Of a DNA stretch of 64,000 nucleotides, positions 51,531 through 59,287 are shown piece by piece; the stretch's first letter is position 1, and every line of letters begins with the position of its first letter. The position numbers and the translations under genes are program-made. The notes beneath the pieces are model-generated. The model did no database searches. It saw nothing but the letters and a program-made list of their open reading frames with translations, and had not been told where the DNA came from. The stretch comes from Candidatus Melainabacteria bacterium. GTDB taxonomy: Bacteria; Cyanobacteriota; Vampirovibrionia; Obscuribacterales; Obscuribacteraceae. The stretch covers positions 124,001-188,000 of the forward strand of contig QKMZ01000001.1 in assembly GCA_003242885.1 (NCBI GenBank). The letters run 5' to 3'.

Positions 51531-52226
51531 TCCGAAGGCACGCAACCGGTCGATAATGAGGCTCACGCCCACGCGATTTTAGACGCGCTCAAACGCCAAA
51601 AGCTGGGCGACCCGAATGCTTACGGCGGCAGACCGGACATTCTCGATCGGGTTCGCGATTTTGAAAAACGCGACCTGGAAACAATCCAGCAAACGATCAG
51701 CATTGCGTCTGCGCGAGGCGAAGACATCGAAAAGCTGGCGCTGCTTGATCCGCTGACAGAACTTTATAACCACCGTACCTTTCTCAAAGAGTTTAAATCC
51801 GAGCTTGGTCGTGCCGGTCGTTATGGACACCATGTCGCACTGATCATGCTCGGAATTGACGGCATCGACGGTATCCGTGCACACTACGGTACTCTCACTG
51901 TTGATGCTGTTTCGAAAGTGGCAGCTAACGTGATTCGCGAAGGTATTCGCGAGGTGGACCTTGCCGGCAGATATTCAGTCAACGAATTTGTACTTGCATT
52001 GCCTCAAACCAACGCTGCAGGCGCGGCTTTGTTGGCTGAGCGCTTGCGTGTCAGATGCGGCAACCAGGCAATCAACCATAACTGGCAGGCATTCTCTGTG
52101 ACGGCCAGTCTTGGTGTTGCGACGTTTCCGCAGAACGGGCAAGCTTATGATGAGTTAATTGCACGCGCCTGGGAAGCCCTGGACTATGCGAGAGCTCGTG
52201 GCGGCGATCGTGTCTTTTGTGTTTGA
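51531..52226 (+). CDS. GGDEF-fold protein with degenerate signature
   Basis: 231 aa from the ATG at 51531 (AGAGGA upstream). The C-terminal ~165 residues align to a diguanylate cyclase domain: LALLDPLTELYNHRTFLKEF, VALIMLGIDGIDGIRAHYG and VTASLGVATFPQNG. The signature loop reads RYSVNEF in place of RYGGDEF, so the two glycines and the Asp are lost. Cyclase activity is unlikely; it might bind c-di-GMP or act as a sensor. The N-terminal ~65 residues are helical. A SOUL gene follows after 9 nt. Confidence 0.85.
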   Translation, partial: SEGTQPVDNEAHAHAILDALKRQKLGDPNAYGGRPDILDRVRDFEKRDLETIQQTISIASARGEDIEKLALLDPLTELYNHRTFLKEFKSELGRAGRYGHHVALIMLGIDGIDGIRAHYGTLTVDAVSKVAANVIREGIREVDLAGRYSVNEFVLALPQTNAAGAALLAERLRVRCGNQAINHNWQAFSVTASLGVATFPQNGQAYDELIARAWEALDYARARGGDRVFCV

Positions 52227-52235
52227 GAAGAGCCG

Positions 52236-52871
52236 ATGCGGCGCGGAATCCTGATTTCAATTTGTACGGTTTCACTTCTTGCGGCGGTTGTCTATTCCAG
52301 TCGCAGTGATGCAAGCACGCGCGAAATTTCGTATCAGGTGAAAGAGTCGAATCGAAACTTCGAGGTGCGTGAGTACCCCGCGCGCATCGTCGCCGAAGTA
52401 GAGGTTTCGGGGGCGCGCGAAAAGGCCTTGAGCGAGGCTTTTCAGATATTAGCTGCTTACGTTTTCGGAAAAAATAGACCGAAAGATCCTGTTGCTTTGA
52501 GCAAGTCACTTTCCGACAAAAACGATAAAGTAAAGCTGTCCATGACCGTTCCAGTCACGACTCAATCAGTTGGGCATGACGGGCAAACGATCAAGATGCG
52601 TTTTTTTATGCCGCCTGAATATTCGATGGACAAATTGCCTGTGCCTGAAGACAAGCGCGTCAAAGTTTTCGAGCTGCCCCCACAGAAGATTGCCGTCCTC
52701 AAATTCTCCGGGTCTGCGCGCAAAGACAATTTTGACAGGCACCTTCTCACTCTTAGAAAAATGCTGGAGACCAGAGGGCTGTCCCCTAGCGGAGAACCTT
52801 ATGAGGCTTACTATAATCCGCCCTTCACGCCCATTTTTCTAAAACGCAACGAAATCTGCATTCCGTTCTAG
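52236..52871 (+). CDS. SOUL-family haem-binding protein
   Basis: 211 aa. An N-terminal signal/anchor (ILISICTVSLLAAVVYSS) is followed by a SOUL/HBP domain: YQVKESNRNFEVREYPARIV, KLSMTVPVTTQS and MRFFMPPEYSMDKLPVPED, ending YYNPPFTPIFLKRNEICIPF, all typical. SOUL proteins bind haem or tetrapyrroles. GAGAAG lies 6 nt before the ATG. Co-transcribed with the degenerate GGDEF gene. Confidence 0.9.
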   Translation: MRRGILISICTVSLLAAVVYSSRSDASTREISYQVKESNRNFEVREYPARIVAEVEVSGAREKALSEAFQILAAYVFGKNRPKDPVALSKSLSDKNDKVKLSMTVPVTTQSVGHDGQTIKMRFFMPPEYSMDKLPVPEDKRVKVFELPPQKIAVLKFSGSARKDNFDRHLLTLRKMLETRGLSPSGEPYEAYYNPPFTPIFLKRNEICIPF

Positions 52872-52921
52872 ACTCGTAATCGGCCGGAGCGCCTGCTTCC
52901 AGCCGGCATCTAAAATTACCC

Positions 52922-55900
52922 CTAAGGCTCGCCCCAGCCGCCGCCACCAGGCGTTTCAATCTGGATGCTGTCGCCGCTTTCAACATTCACAGTGATTGTC
53001 CCGGGCAAAATTTCTTCAGTGCCGTCTTTCTTGATCCATTTGTTGATACCGCGTTTGCCTGGCAATCCGCCGTGCATCCCAAAAGGCTCCACAATGCGTC
53101 TTTGTGAGAGGATGGAAACGCTCATTGGAGTAAGGAACTTAATGCGGCGTATTGAGCCATCTCCACCTCTATTCTTTCCGGCTCCTCCGCTGTTTTGGCG
53201 AATGCCGAAATGTTCAAGCAAAACCGGATAGCGCAGCTCTAGTACTTCTGGGTCTGTGAGCCGAGAATTGGTCATGTGCGTATGTACAGCGCTGCTGCCG
53301 GCGTAATCTGCTCCTGCTCCTGCGCCACCACATATGGTTTCGTAGTATTGCAGCTCGTCGTTGCCGAATGTGAGATTATTCATGGTTCCTTGCGCCGCAG
53401 CCATTAAGTCCATGGCTGCATAGAGAGAATCCACGAGTATTTGCGAGGTTTCGACATTGCCGGCTACAACAGCTGCCGGTGATTTCGGATTGAGAATGCA
53501 TGTTTCTGGAATTGAAAATTCCACCGGCTCCAGGCAACCGTCATTAAGAGGAATATTGTCATTGACGATGGTTCTAAAAACATACAGCAATGCCGCTTTG
53601 CTGATGGCGAGCGGCGCGTTCATATTGCCTTTGTGCTGTGCGCTGGTGCCTGAAAAACTAACCGAGACAGTCTCGTTTTTCCTGTTGACTTTGACCGTTA
53701 CGGCAATTTTGGAACCATCATCCAATTCGCCTGAGAATTGCCCTTCGCTGATCTTTGCTAATGCACGACGCACAGACGATGCGGCATTGTTGCGCACAAA
53801 TTGCATGTAGGACTCAACCACGCTCAATCCATATCGTTCGCACAGGCGTACCAGGGCATCAGCACCGCACCTGTTGGCGGCAATTTGCGCGGTGAGATCG
53901 GCGATGTTTTGGGCCGGATTGCGAGCTGGGAATTTCGCCCCTAGTAGTTCTTTGAGCAAAGCCTTTTCGTTAAGTTGTCCTTCCCTGGCCAAATGGAAAT
54001 GACTGAAGATAACGCCTTCTTCATCAATGTGTTTGCTTGCCGGCGGCATCGAGCCCGGAGTGATCCCTCCGATGTCCGCGTGGTGCCCGCGCGATGCGAC
54101 GAAAAAATCTGGTGCAGTGTATTTCCCATTGCTGCGGCTGGCAAAAACAGGAGAAATCGCAGTGATATCCGGCAGGTGCGTGCCGCCCAAGTAGGGGTTG
54201 TTAATGATGAACGTGTCGCCAGCAGCCAGCTTGCCCGCTTTCTCGCGCATCAGCGATTGCACGCTCTCACTCATCGAGCCAAGATGAACGGGTATATGCG
54301 GAGCGTTGGCGATGAGCTTGCCTTGTCTGTCGAAAATCGCGCACGAGAAATCGAGCCGTTCTTTGATGTTGACCGAATGGCTGGTGTTTTGCAGAACAAT
54401 CCCCATCTCTTCGGCGATGGACATCAAACGATTGCTGAAGAGTTCTAACTTTATCGGGTCTGCTTTGATGGCGCTGCCGGTCTCACGCCGCGCGTCAGTT
54501 TGATTATTCGTGCTGTTTTCAGCATCGTTGCAATCGACCCCTCTTTTCTCTTCGAATTTCTCGAGTATTAGAAAACCTCGCTCGTCCACTCTCAAAGACC
54601 AACCTGGATCGACGACTGTCGTGGCGGTTTCTTCAGCAATGACTGCGGGACCGCAGATTTTGGCGCCTTGACTAAGTTCGGTTCGATTAAAAACCTTTGC
54701 CTCCTGCCATTTGCCACCGCAGAAAAGCTGCACGGAATCGACAGGTTTTGGATTCCCTTTTTTGGCGATCTTGCTTGAGCCGCATTCTGCGTTCTGTCCC
54801 TTAGAAATCACCTCTGCTGAAATGCTTTCAATGACAATTGGTTTGTCGGTAATGAAGCCGTAGCGCTTGTGGTGAAAGGTCTCGAAAACTTTTCTGGTTT
54901 CGGCTTCGCTCTTCAGCGGGACAAAAATTGCTGCATCCGTACCGCGATATCGCAGATGTAATCCGAATGAAGTTTCGAGGTTTTCCGATTTCAGCCCGTG
55001 TGATTCGAGTGTCGCTGTGGCCTTGGCCGCGAGTTCTGCTTTTGTTTTTTCCAGCTGCAAGAGATTTTCCCGGTTGAACTCTTCCTCGACAGCGGCTTGC
55101 GCAATTTCGACCGTGTCGGCAATCCCGATTCCAAAGGCGGAGAGCACACCCGCTAACGGGTGCAGCAAGACTGTTTTGATGTTCAACTCGTTTGCAATTT
55201 GGCAGGCATGCTGGCCACCCGCTCCTCCGAATGCGCAGAGTGCCGAGGTTTCAAGGTCGTGTCCCTTCTCTGTGGAGATTTTACGGACCGCGTTTGCCAT
55301 AATCTCCACGGCGATTTTCAAATATCCCTCAGCGACATGCTCTGGGGTGGTCAGACAATTTGAATCATTTTCTGAAGCCAGAGTCTCGCTAGAATCAGCC
55401 TTGGCAATCTCCTTTGTGAGGGCGGCAAACTTCTCTTTTACAATTTTAGTGTCGAGCGGTTGATCGTGATGGTCGCCGAAGATAGATGGAAAAAATTTCG
55501 GTTGAATGCGCCCCAGCAATAGATTGGCATCGGTGACTGTCAATGGACCGCCGAGTCGATAGCAGGCAGGTCCAGGATTTGCACCCGCCGACTGCGGGCC
55601 GACCCGGCAGCGTTCGCCGTCAAAGGTGAGGATAGAGCCACCACCTGCAGCAACAGTGTGCACCTCCATCATTGGCGTCCGGACTTTGACTCCTTGAATG
55701 GTGGTCTCTGAGGTGCGCTCAAAGTATCCATCATAGTGACTAACGTCAGTCGAGGTGCCACCCATGTCGAAGCCTATTACATGATTGAAACCAGCCAGTG
55801 CCGAGGATCTTGCTGCTGCCACTACTCCACCGGCCGGTCCGGACAGCAAGCAATCACGCCCTCGAAAATTCCTGGCAGGCGTCAGTCCACCGTTAGATTG

Positions 55901-56668
55901 CATGAAGTAAAGCCGGGAGCTCGACAACATTTCAGTTATGGTTTTCAAATATCGGTTGAGCAGAGGAGTCAAGTAAGCATCGACAACGGCGGTGTCTCCT
56001 CTTGCCACAAAACGAATCAGCGGACTTACTTCGCTGGAGGTTGAAACTTGCTCGAAACCCAGACGCTGCGCCAACTCTTTAATTCTCTTTTCGTGCGTGT
56101 CGAACCGATAAGCGTGCATGAAAACAATGGCTATCGATTTGATGCCGGAGTCGAGTATCTCTTTAAGCTGTTTTTCTGCATCTGCAAGATCGAGCGCCTC
56201 AATTTCGTTGCCTTGCGCATCAAAACGACCATGCAACTCGACGGCTTTTTCAAAGAGCATTTCTGGCAGTTTTATCGCCAGAGCAAAAATGTCTGGTCTA
56301 TTCTGGTACCCGATGCGCAGCGCGTCTTTGAAGCCGCAGTTTGTAATCAGCGCACAGCGATCGCCTCGCCGTTGCAGCAAGGCATTTGTGCCGATCGTCG
56401 TGCCTATTCTCGCGACAGAAATTTTGTCGCTAAGGCATGGAGCGTCTGTCTTATTTTCTGGTCCGGCCTCACCTTTTTCTGCCAGTGCAATTAATCGCCT
56501 CATGCCTTCAACAGTGGCATCGGCGTACTGACCTGGTGATTCCGACAGTAGTTTGGTAACGAGAAGATGTTCGGGGTGTTTTTTTGATCGACCGATGACA
56601 TCGGTGAAGGTGCCACCACGATCGATCCAGAACTCCCAGTCTTGAGAGTCGTTGATGTTGTTCGCCAC
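52922..56668 (-). CDS. 5-oxoprolinase / hydantoinase A-B fusion
   Basis: 1248 aa from a GTG at 56668 with AGGGA 7 nt upstream (a TTG two codons earlier is too close to that site). HyuA-like N-terminal half: WEFWIDRGGTFTDV, IGTNALLQRRGDR and GFDMGGTSTDVSHYDG (ATP-binding). HyuB-like C-terminal half: NISHSVNIKERLDFSCAIF-type HSVNIKERLDFS, GDTFIINNPYLGGTHLPDIT and the end GGGGWGEP. The full-length fusion is the layout of ATP-dependent 5-oxoprolinase (OPLAH), which hydrolyses pyroglutamate to glutamate. Hydantoinase activity cannot be excluded. Confidence 0.92.
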   Translation of the reverse strand: MANNINDSQDWEFWIDRGGTFTDVIGRSKKHPEHLLVTKLLSESPGQYADATVEGMRRLIALAEKGEAGPENKTDAPCLSDKISVARIGTTIGTNALLQRRGDRCALITNCGFKDALRIGYQNRPDIFALAIKLPEMLFEKAVELHGRFDAQGNEIEALDLADAEKQLKEILDSGIKSIAIVFMHAYRFDTHEKRIKELAQRLGFEQVSTSSEVSPLIRFVARGDTAVVDAYLTPLLNRYLKTITEMLSSSRLYFMQSNGGLTPARNFRGRDCLLSGPAGGVVAAARSSALAGFNHVIGFDMGGTSTDVSHYDGYFERTSETTIQGVKVRTPMMEVHTVAAGGGSILTFDGERCRVGPQSAGANPGPACYRLGGPLTVTDANLLLGRIQPKFFPSIFGDHHDQPLDTKIVKEKFAALTKEIAKADSSETLASENDSNCLTTPEHVAEGYLKIAVEIMANAVRKISTEKGHDLETSALCAFGGAGGQHACQIANELNIKTVLLHPLAGVLSAFGIGIADTVEIAQAAVEEEFNRENLLQLEKTKAELAAKATATLESHGLKSENLETSFGLHLRYRGTDAAIFVPLKSEAETRKVFETFHHKRYGFITDKPIVIESISAEVISKGQNAECGSSKIAKKGNPKPVDSVQLFCGGKWQEAKVFNRTELSQGAKICGPAVIAEETATTVVDPGWSLRVDERGFLILEKFEEKRGVDCNDAENSTNNQTDARRETGSAIKADPIKLELFSNRLMSIAEEMGIVLQNTSHSVNIKERLDFSCAIFDRQGKLIANAPHIPVHLGSMSESVQSLMREKAGKLAAGDTFIINNPYLGGTHLPDITAISPVFASRSNGKYTAPDFFVASRGHHADIGGITPGSMPPASKHIDEEGVIFSHFHLAREGQLNEKALLKELLGAKFPARNPAQNIADLTAQIAANRCGADALVRLCERYGLSVVESYMQFVRNNAASSVRRALAKISEGQFSGELDDGSKIAVTVKVNRKNETVSVSFSGTSAQHKGNMNAPLAISKAALLYVFRTIVNDNIPLNDGCLEPVEFSIPETCILNPKSPAAVVAGNVETSQILVDSLYAAMDLMAAAQGTMNNLTFGNDELQYYETICGGAGAGADYAGSSAVHTHMTNSRLTDPEVLELRYPVLLEHFGIRQNSGGAGKNRGGDGSIRRIKFLTPMSVSILSQRRIVEPFGMHGGLPGKRGINKWIKKDGTEEILPGTITVNVESGDSIQIETPGGGGWGEP

Positions 56669-56747
56669 GACCAAATCCCTGAAGGGATCAGTAGTTTATC
56701 TCATCTGCCCCTAAGGACGTGAGATAGTCGGAGCGAAACTGCCAATG

Positions 56748-56963
56748 TCAGGACGCCGTAGTTGAGGCGGCAGCCAGGTTGTTCAATTGGCTAGTCACAC
56801 AAGAAAAGGCTGCTGATATCGCCGGCGACAATTTGCCTGGAGCAAACGCGAAGACGCATGCAACGAGTACAGCCACGAAAGCCAACATCGCTGCGTACTC
56901 AGTAATAGCCTGTCCCGAACGCCTGTTTCGTCTCTTGGTAAATGATTTAAATCTGGATTTCAT
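56748..56963 (-). CDS. Flp/TadE-like pilin precursor
   Basis: 71 aa. A basic leader (KSRFKSFTKRRNRRSG) precedes G-QAITEYAAM and a 20-residue hydrophobic helix. The G followed by four residues and Glu-Tyr is the class IV pilin cleavage context (Flp: G, XXXX, EY). Cleavage after G17 would leave a ~54-residue mature pilin. No tad assembly genes are in the window. Confidence 0.78.
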   Translation of the reverse strand: MKSRFKSFTKRRNRRSGQAITEYAAMLAFVAVLVACVFAFAPGKLSPAISAAFSCVTSQLNNLAAASTTAS

Positions 56964-57494
56964 ATCTAGAACTCTGGGGACTTAGGAAAGTATAAGTGGG
57001 TTTTTTTCGATATGGACAGCGGCTGACGCATATCCACTATGACATAGCACTGAGACTTTATGGTTCTTTGGACTTAGAAAGTTGAACGCGTAAATGACGT
57101 ACCGGCTAAAACCGGACGTTTCCTAGACTCAGTGGAGCAGGCTGTGATCACCAAAAAAGATTTCAGGATAGATCGGCACCGAACTCGGTGGTACCCTTCT
57201 GCGTCTCATCAAAGCACTTAATTGACAAAATCACAGCCGCGATTCTCCACCTACTCTTGTCGATTGACAGAGCGTGAGTCGCAAATTGATTTGGTGGGAT
57301 TACGGCACTAATAGATTTGTGCCCATCCGGCCTATAAAAGAAACGCCGAAAGTAATTCTTTTGGTTTTTGAAAAAGCCTCATCCAGCCAGCATTTGGGGT
57401 TGTTGAGCGGATGGACTTAAATTAAGTATTGGTAATTATTGGTGTCGCTGACAGGCTGTCAGCTGAGTGGTGGTGCCCTGTCGCGCGTTGAAAC
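56964..57494. other. Intergenic region of 531 nt, no gene recognised
   Basis: Upstream of the pilin gene and downstream of the radical SAM gene. Contains a -10-like TATACT on the minus strand near 56991, a GGTGGTACC sequence near 57187 reminiscent of a T-box but without its context, and a perfect 8-bp dyad GCTGACAG-g-CTGTCAGC at 57447-57463 just after the radical SAM stop. No tRNA signature. Confidence 0.45.
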
Positions 57495-58364
57495 TCAGGC
57501 GGAGATTGGCAGTTTTAGTTGAGTCGCGGTCCTTGGATAGGAGCCAATCGCGGAGCCGCCAGGTGTGTGTGTGCGGGAGGCTGGCGGCGCCGCAATAGCC
57601 CTATTCGAGGAACGTGGTTGAGGGAAAGCTTTGGCGATTTTTTGCATCGTCATCAGGTAGGTGACCGGTTTGAAAAAATCTGCGTATTTGATCAACAGCT
57701 CGGGGCTGCGATTAACTTCAGGCCAACGCGCTTCATCTATCCAGACGCGCTTGACGTGCGGTGCGAGCAACTCAATCAGGCGATCTGTATCGTGGGGAAG
57801 GAGCGGTGCCAGAGAAGCGAAAACTTCCACTCCAGCACCGCTTAGCGCGCGAATAAGCTCTAGACGGCGACTGATTGATGGAGCCTGAGGCTCAAACTCT
57901 CTGGAGATTTCGTCGCTATCGGTCGTGATACTCACGCCAACTGAAACGCGATCTCCAAATTTGGCGAGCAAATCTATGTCGCGCATCATCAGGTGACTGC
58001 GCGTGTGAATAGTCAGGCGCTTGGGCGGATAATTCAGCAACTCTTCCAAGCATGCTCGCGTCACTCCGTATTTCAGCTCTGCGTACTGATATGGATCGGT
58101 TGCTGATCCAAAAAAGATGCGGCTGCCAAATACGCGAGCCCTATCCTTTTGAATCAGTTCGGCAGCATTTGTCTTTACTTCCACCCAATTTCCCCACTCC
58201 GACAGGCTGTGTCGAGCATTAGGAAATTTCGGAACGTAGCAGTAGGAGCATGCAAACGCGCAGCCCGCATAAGGATTTAGCGTGTAGTCGTAACCGGCGG
58301 AAAGCGAACCCACCTTTTGTGGTGTCAGAATCGATGTGGCTGTAATTTCTCGAACGAAAGCCAT
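57495..58364 (-). CDS. SPL/Rv2578c-type radical SAM protein
   Basis: 289 aa from the ATG at 58364 (AAGGA 9 nt upstream; an ATG at 58412 is also possible). The start of the domain, VREITATSILTPQKVGSLSA and YDYTLNPYAGCAFACSYCYV, carries the CxxxCxxC cluster. FFGSATDPYQYAELKYGVTR and SVSITTDSDEISREFEPQAP match the Rv2578c/spore-photoproduct-lyase-like radical SAM family. The reaction is unknown for most members; a DNA repair role is possible but unproven. Confidence 0.85.
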   Translation of the reverse strand: MAFVREITATSILTPQKVGSLSAGYDYTLNPYAGCAFACSYCYVPKFPNARHSLSEWGNWVEVKTNAAELIQKDRARVFGSRIFFGSATDPYQYAELKYGVTRACLEELLNYPPKRLTIHTRSHLMMRDIDLLAKFGDRVSVGVSITTDSDEISREFEPQAPSISRRLELIRALSGAGVEVFASLAPLLPHDTDRLIELLAPHVKRVWIDEARWPEVNRSPELLIKYADFFKPVTYLMTMQKIAKAFPQPRSSNRAIAAPPASRTHTPGGSAIGSYPRTATQLKLPISA

Positions 58365-58620
58365 GGCGAAACATCCTTCCTGGGGTTGCTCGTCGGAAAC
58401 GGCGGAAGGCATTTGAGCGCCTCGCCTACTACTGTCTAAATTTCGAATTTCTCAAGCTGCAAAACGAGTGTACCATATGGATGTATGGTGCGCAAGAAGA
58501 TCTATACTGTTGGGTCTGGAGCCGTTTCGTATGGCTGCCAGAGTCCGGCCCGCGTGCCGGTCTGGAGCGCCTGCAGTGCGGCGCCACACTACCCATACAC
58601 ATACAAACGGATTGAAAGAA

Positions 58621-59235
58621 ATGGCTGAGGACACCCCGACCGCAACTGAGCTGAATTTGGAGAAAGAACTGGCAGACTGGCTGTCTTTCAGCGAGCAGGG
58701 GCATGCTGCATACGGGCGCCGCAAACTTGTACCTGCCGAATTAAAGTTCAAAGACGCGGTGGCAATTGTCGAGAAACTTTGCAAAGAGCCCGCATATAAA
58801 GATGATGAGGAATTGAAGAGCAAGCTCTCCAAGAGCTTGAACAACCTGGGAGCCGTCTATCACGCTCAAGGCAAGTTTGGTCTGGCCGAAGAGGCGTATC
58901 AGAAGGCGCTCGACCTAAAGATCCAATTGTTCGGAGATGAACACTTTGAAACGGCGCCGTGCTATCAGAATCTTGCCGCGGTCCACAGCGCTCGCATTCA
59001 GTACGACAAGGCCGAGCCTTTGTATTTGAAGGCAATAGCTATTAAAGAAAAACACTACGGAAAAGACTCTGAGGAGCTGCTTACGCCTTTGAAAAACCTG
59101 CTCATGCTCCTCGACAAGATGGAGCGCAAGGAAGAGGCAGAACCGCTCAGAGAGCGTATCAAAAACCTAGAGCCGCCGCCGGTCAATCCTGGTGATATCT
59201 GGCAGAGCGTTCAGCTCATCAAAAAAGACAACTAG
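58621..59235 (+). CDS. Cytoplasmic TPR protein
   Basis: 204 aa from the ATG at 58621 (upstream in-frame ATGs would add an unrelated Arg-rich stretch). Four TPR units of kinesin-light-chain type (LNNLGAVYHAQGKFGLAEEA, AEPLYLKAIAIKEKHYGKDS). No signal peptide. Likely interaction module. Confidence 0.78.
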   Translation: MAEDTPTATELNLEKELADWLSFSEQGHAAYGRRKLVPAELKFKDAVAIVEKLCKEPAYKDDEELKSKLSKSLNNLGAVYHAQGKFGLAEEAYQKALDLKIQLFGDEHFETAPCYQNLAAVHSARIQYDKAEPLYLKAIAIKEKHYGKDSEELLTPLKNLLMLLDKMERKEEAEPLRERIKNLEPPPVNPGDIWQSVQLIKKDN

Positions 59236-59287
59236 ATTCTTTGATGCTCTTGCAACTGGCAGAGCTCGTGAGCGACAGCTTTCGTGT

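Noticed and set aside
57170..57210. GGTGGTACC sequence resembling the T-box antiterminator
   Set aside because: The conserved flanks (GGGTGGTACCGCG and a following terminator) are missing, and no aminoacyl-tRNA synthetase or amino acid gene lies downstream on that strand.
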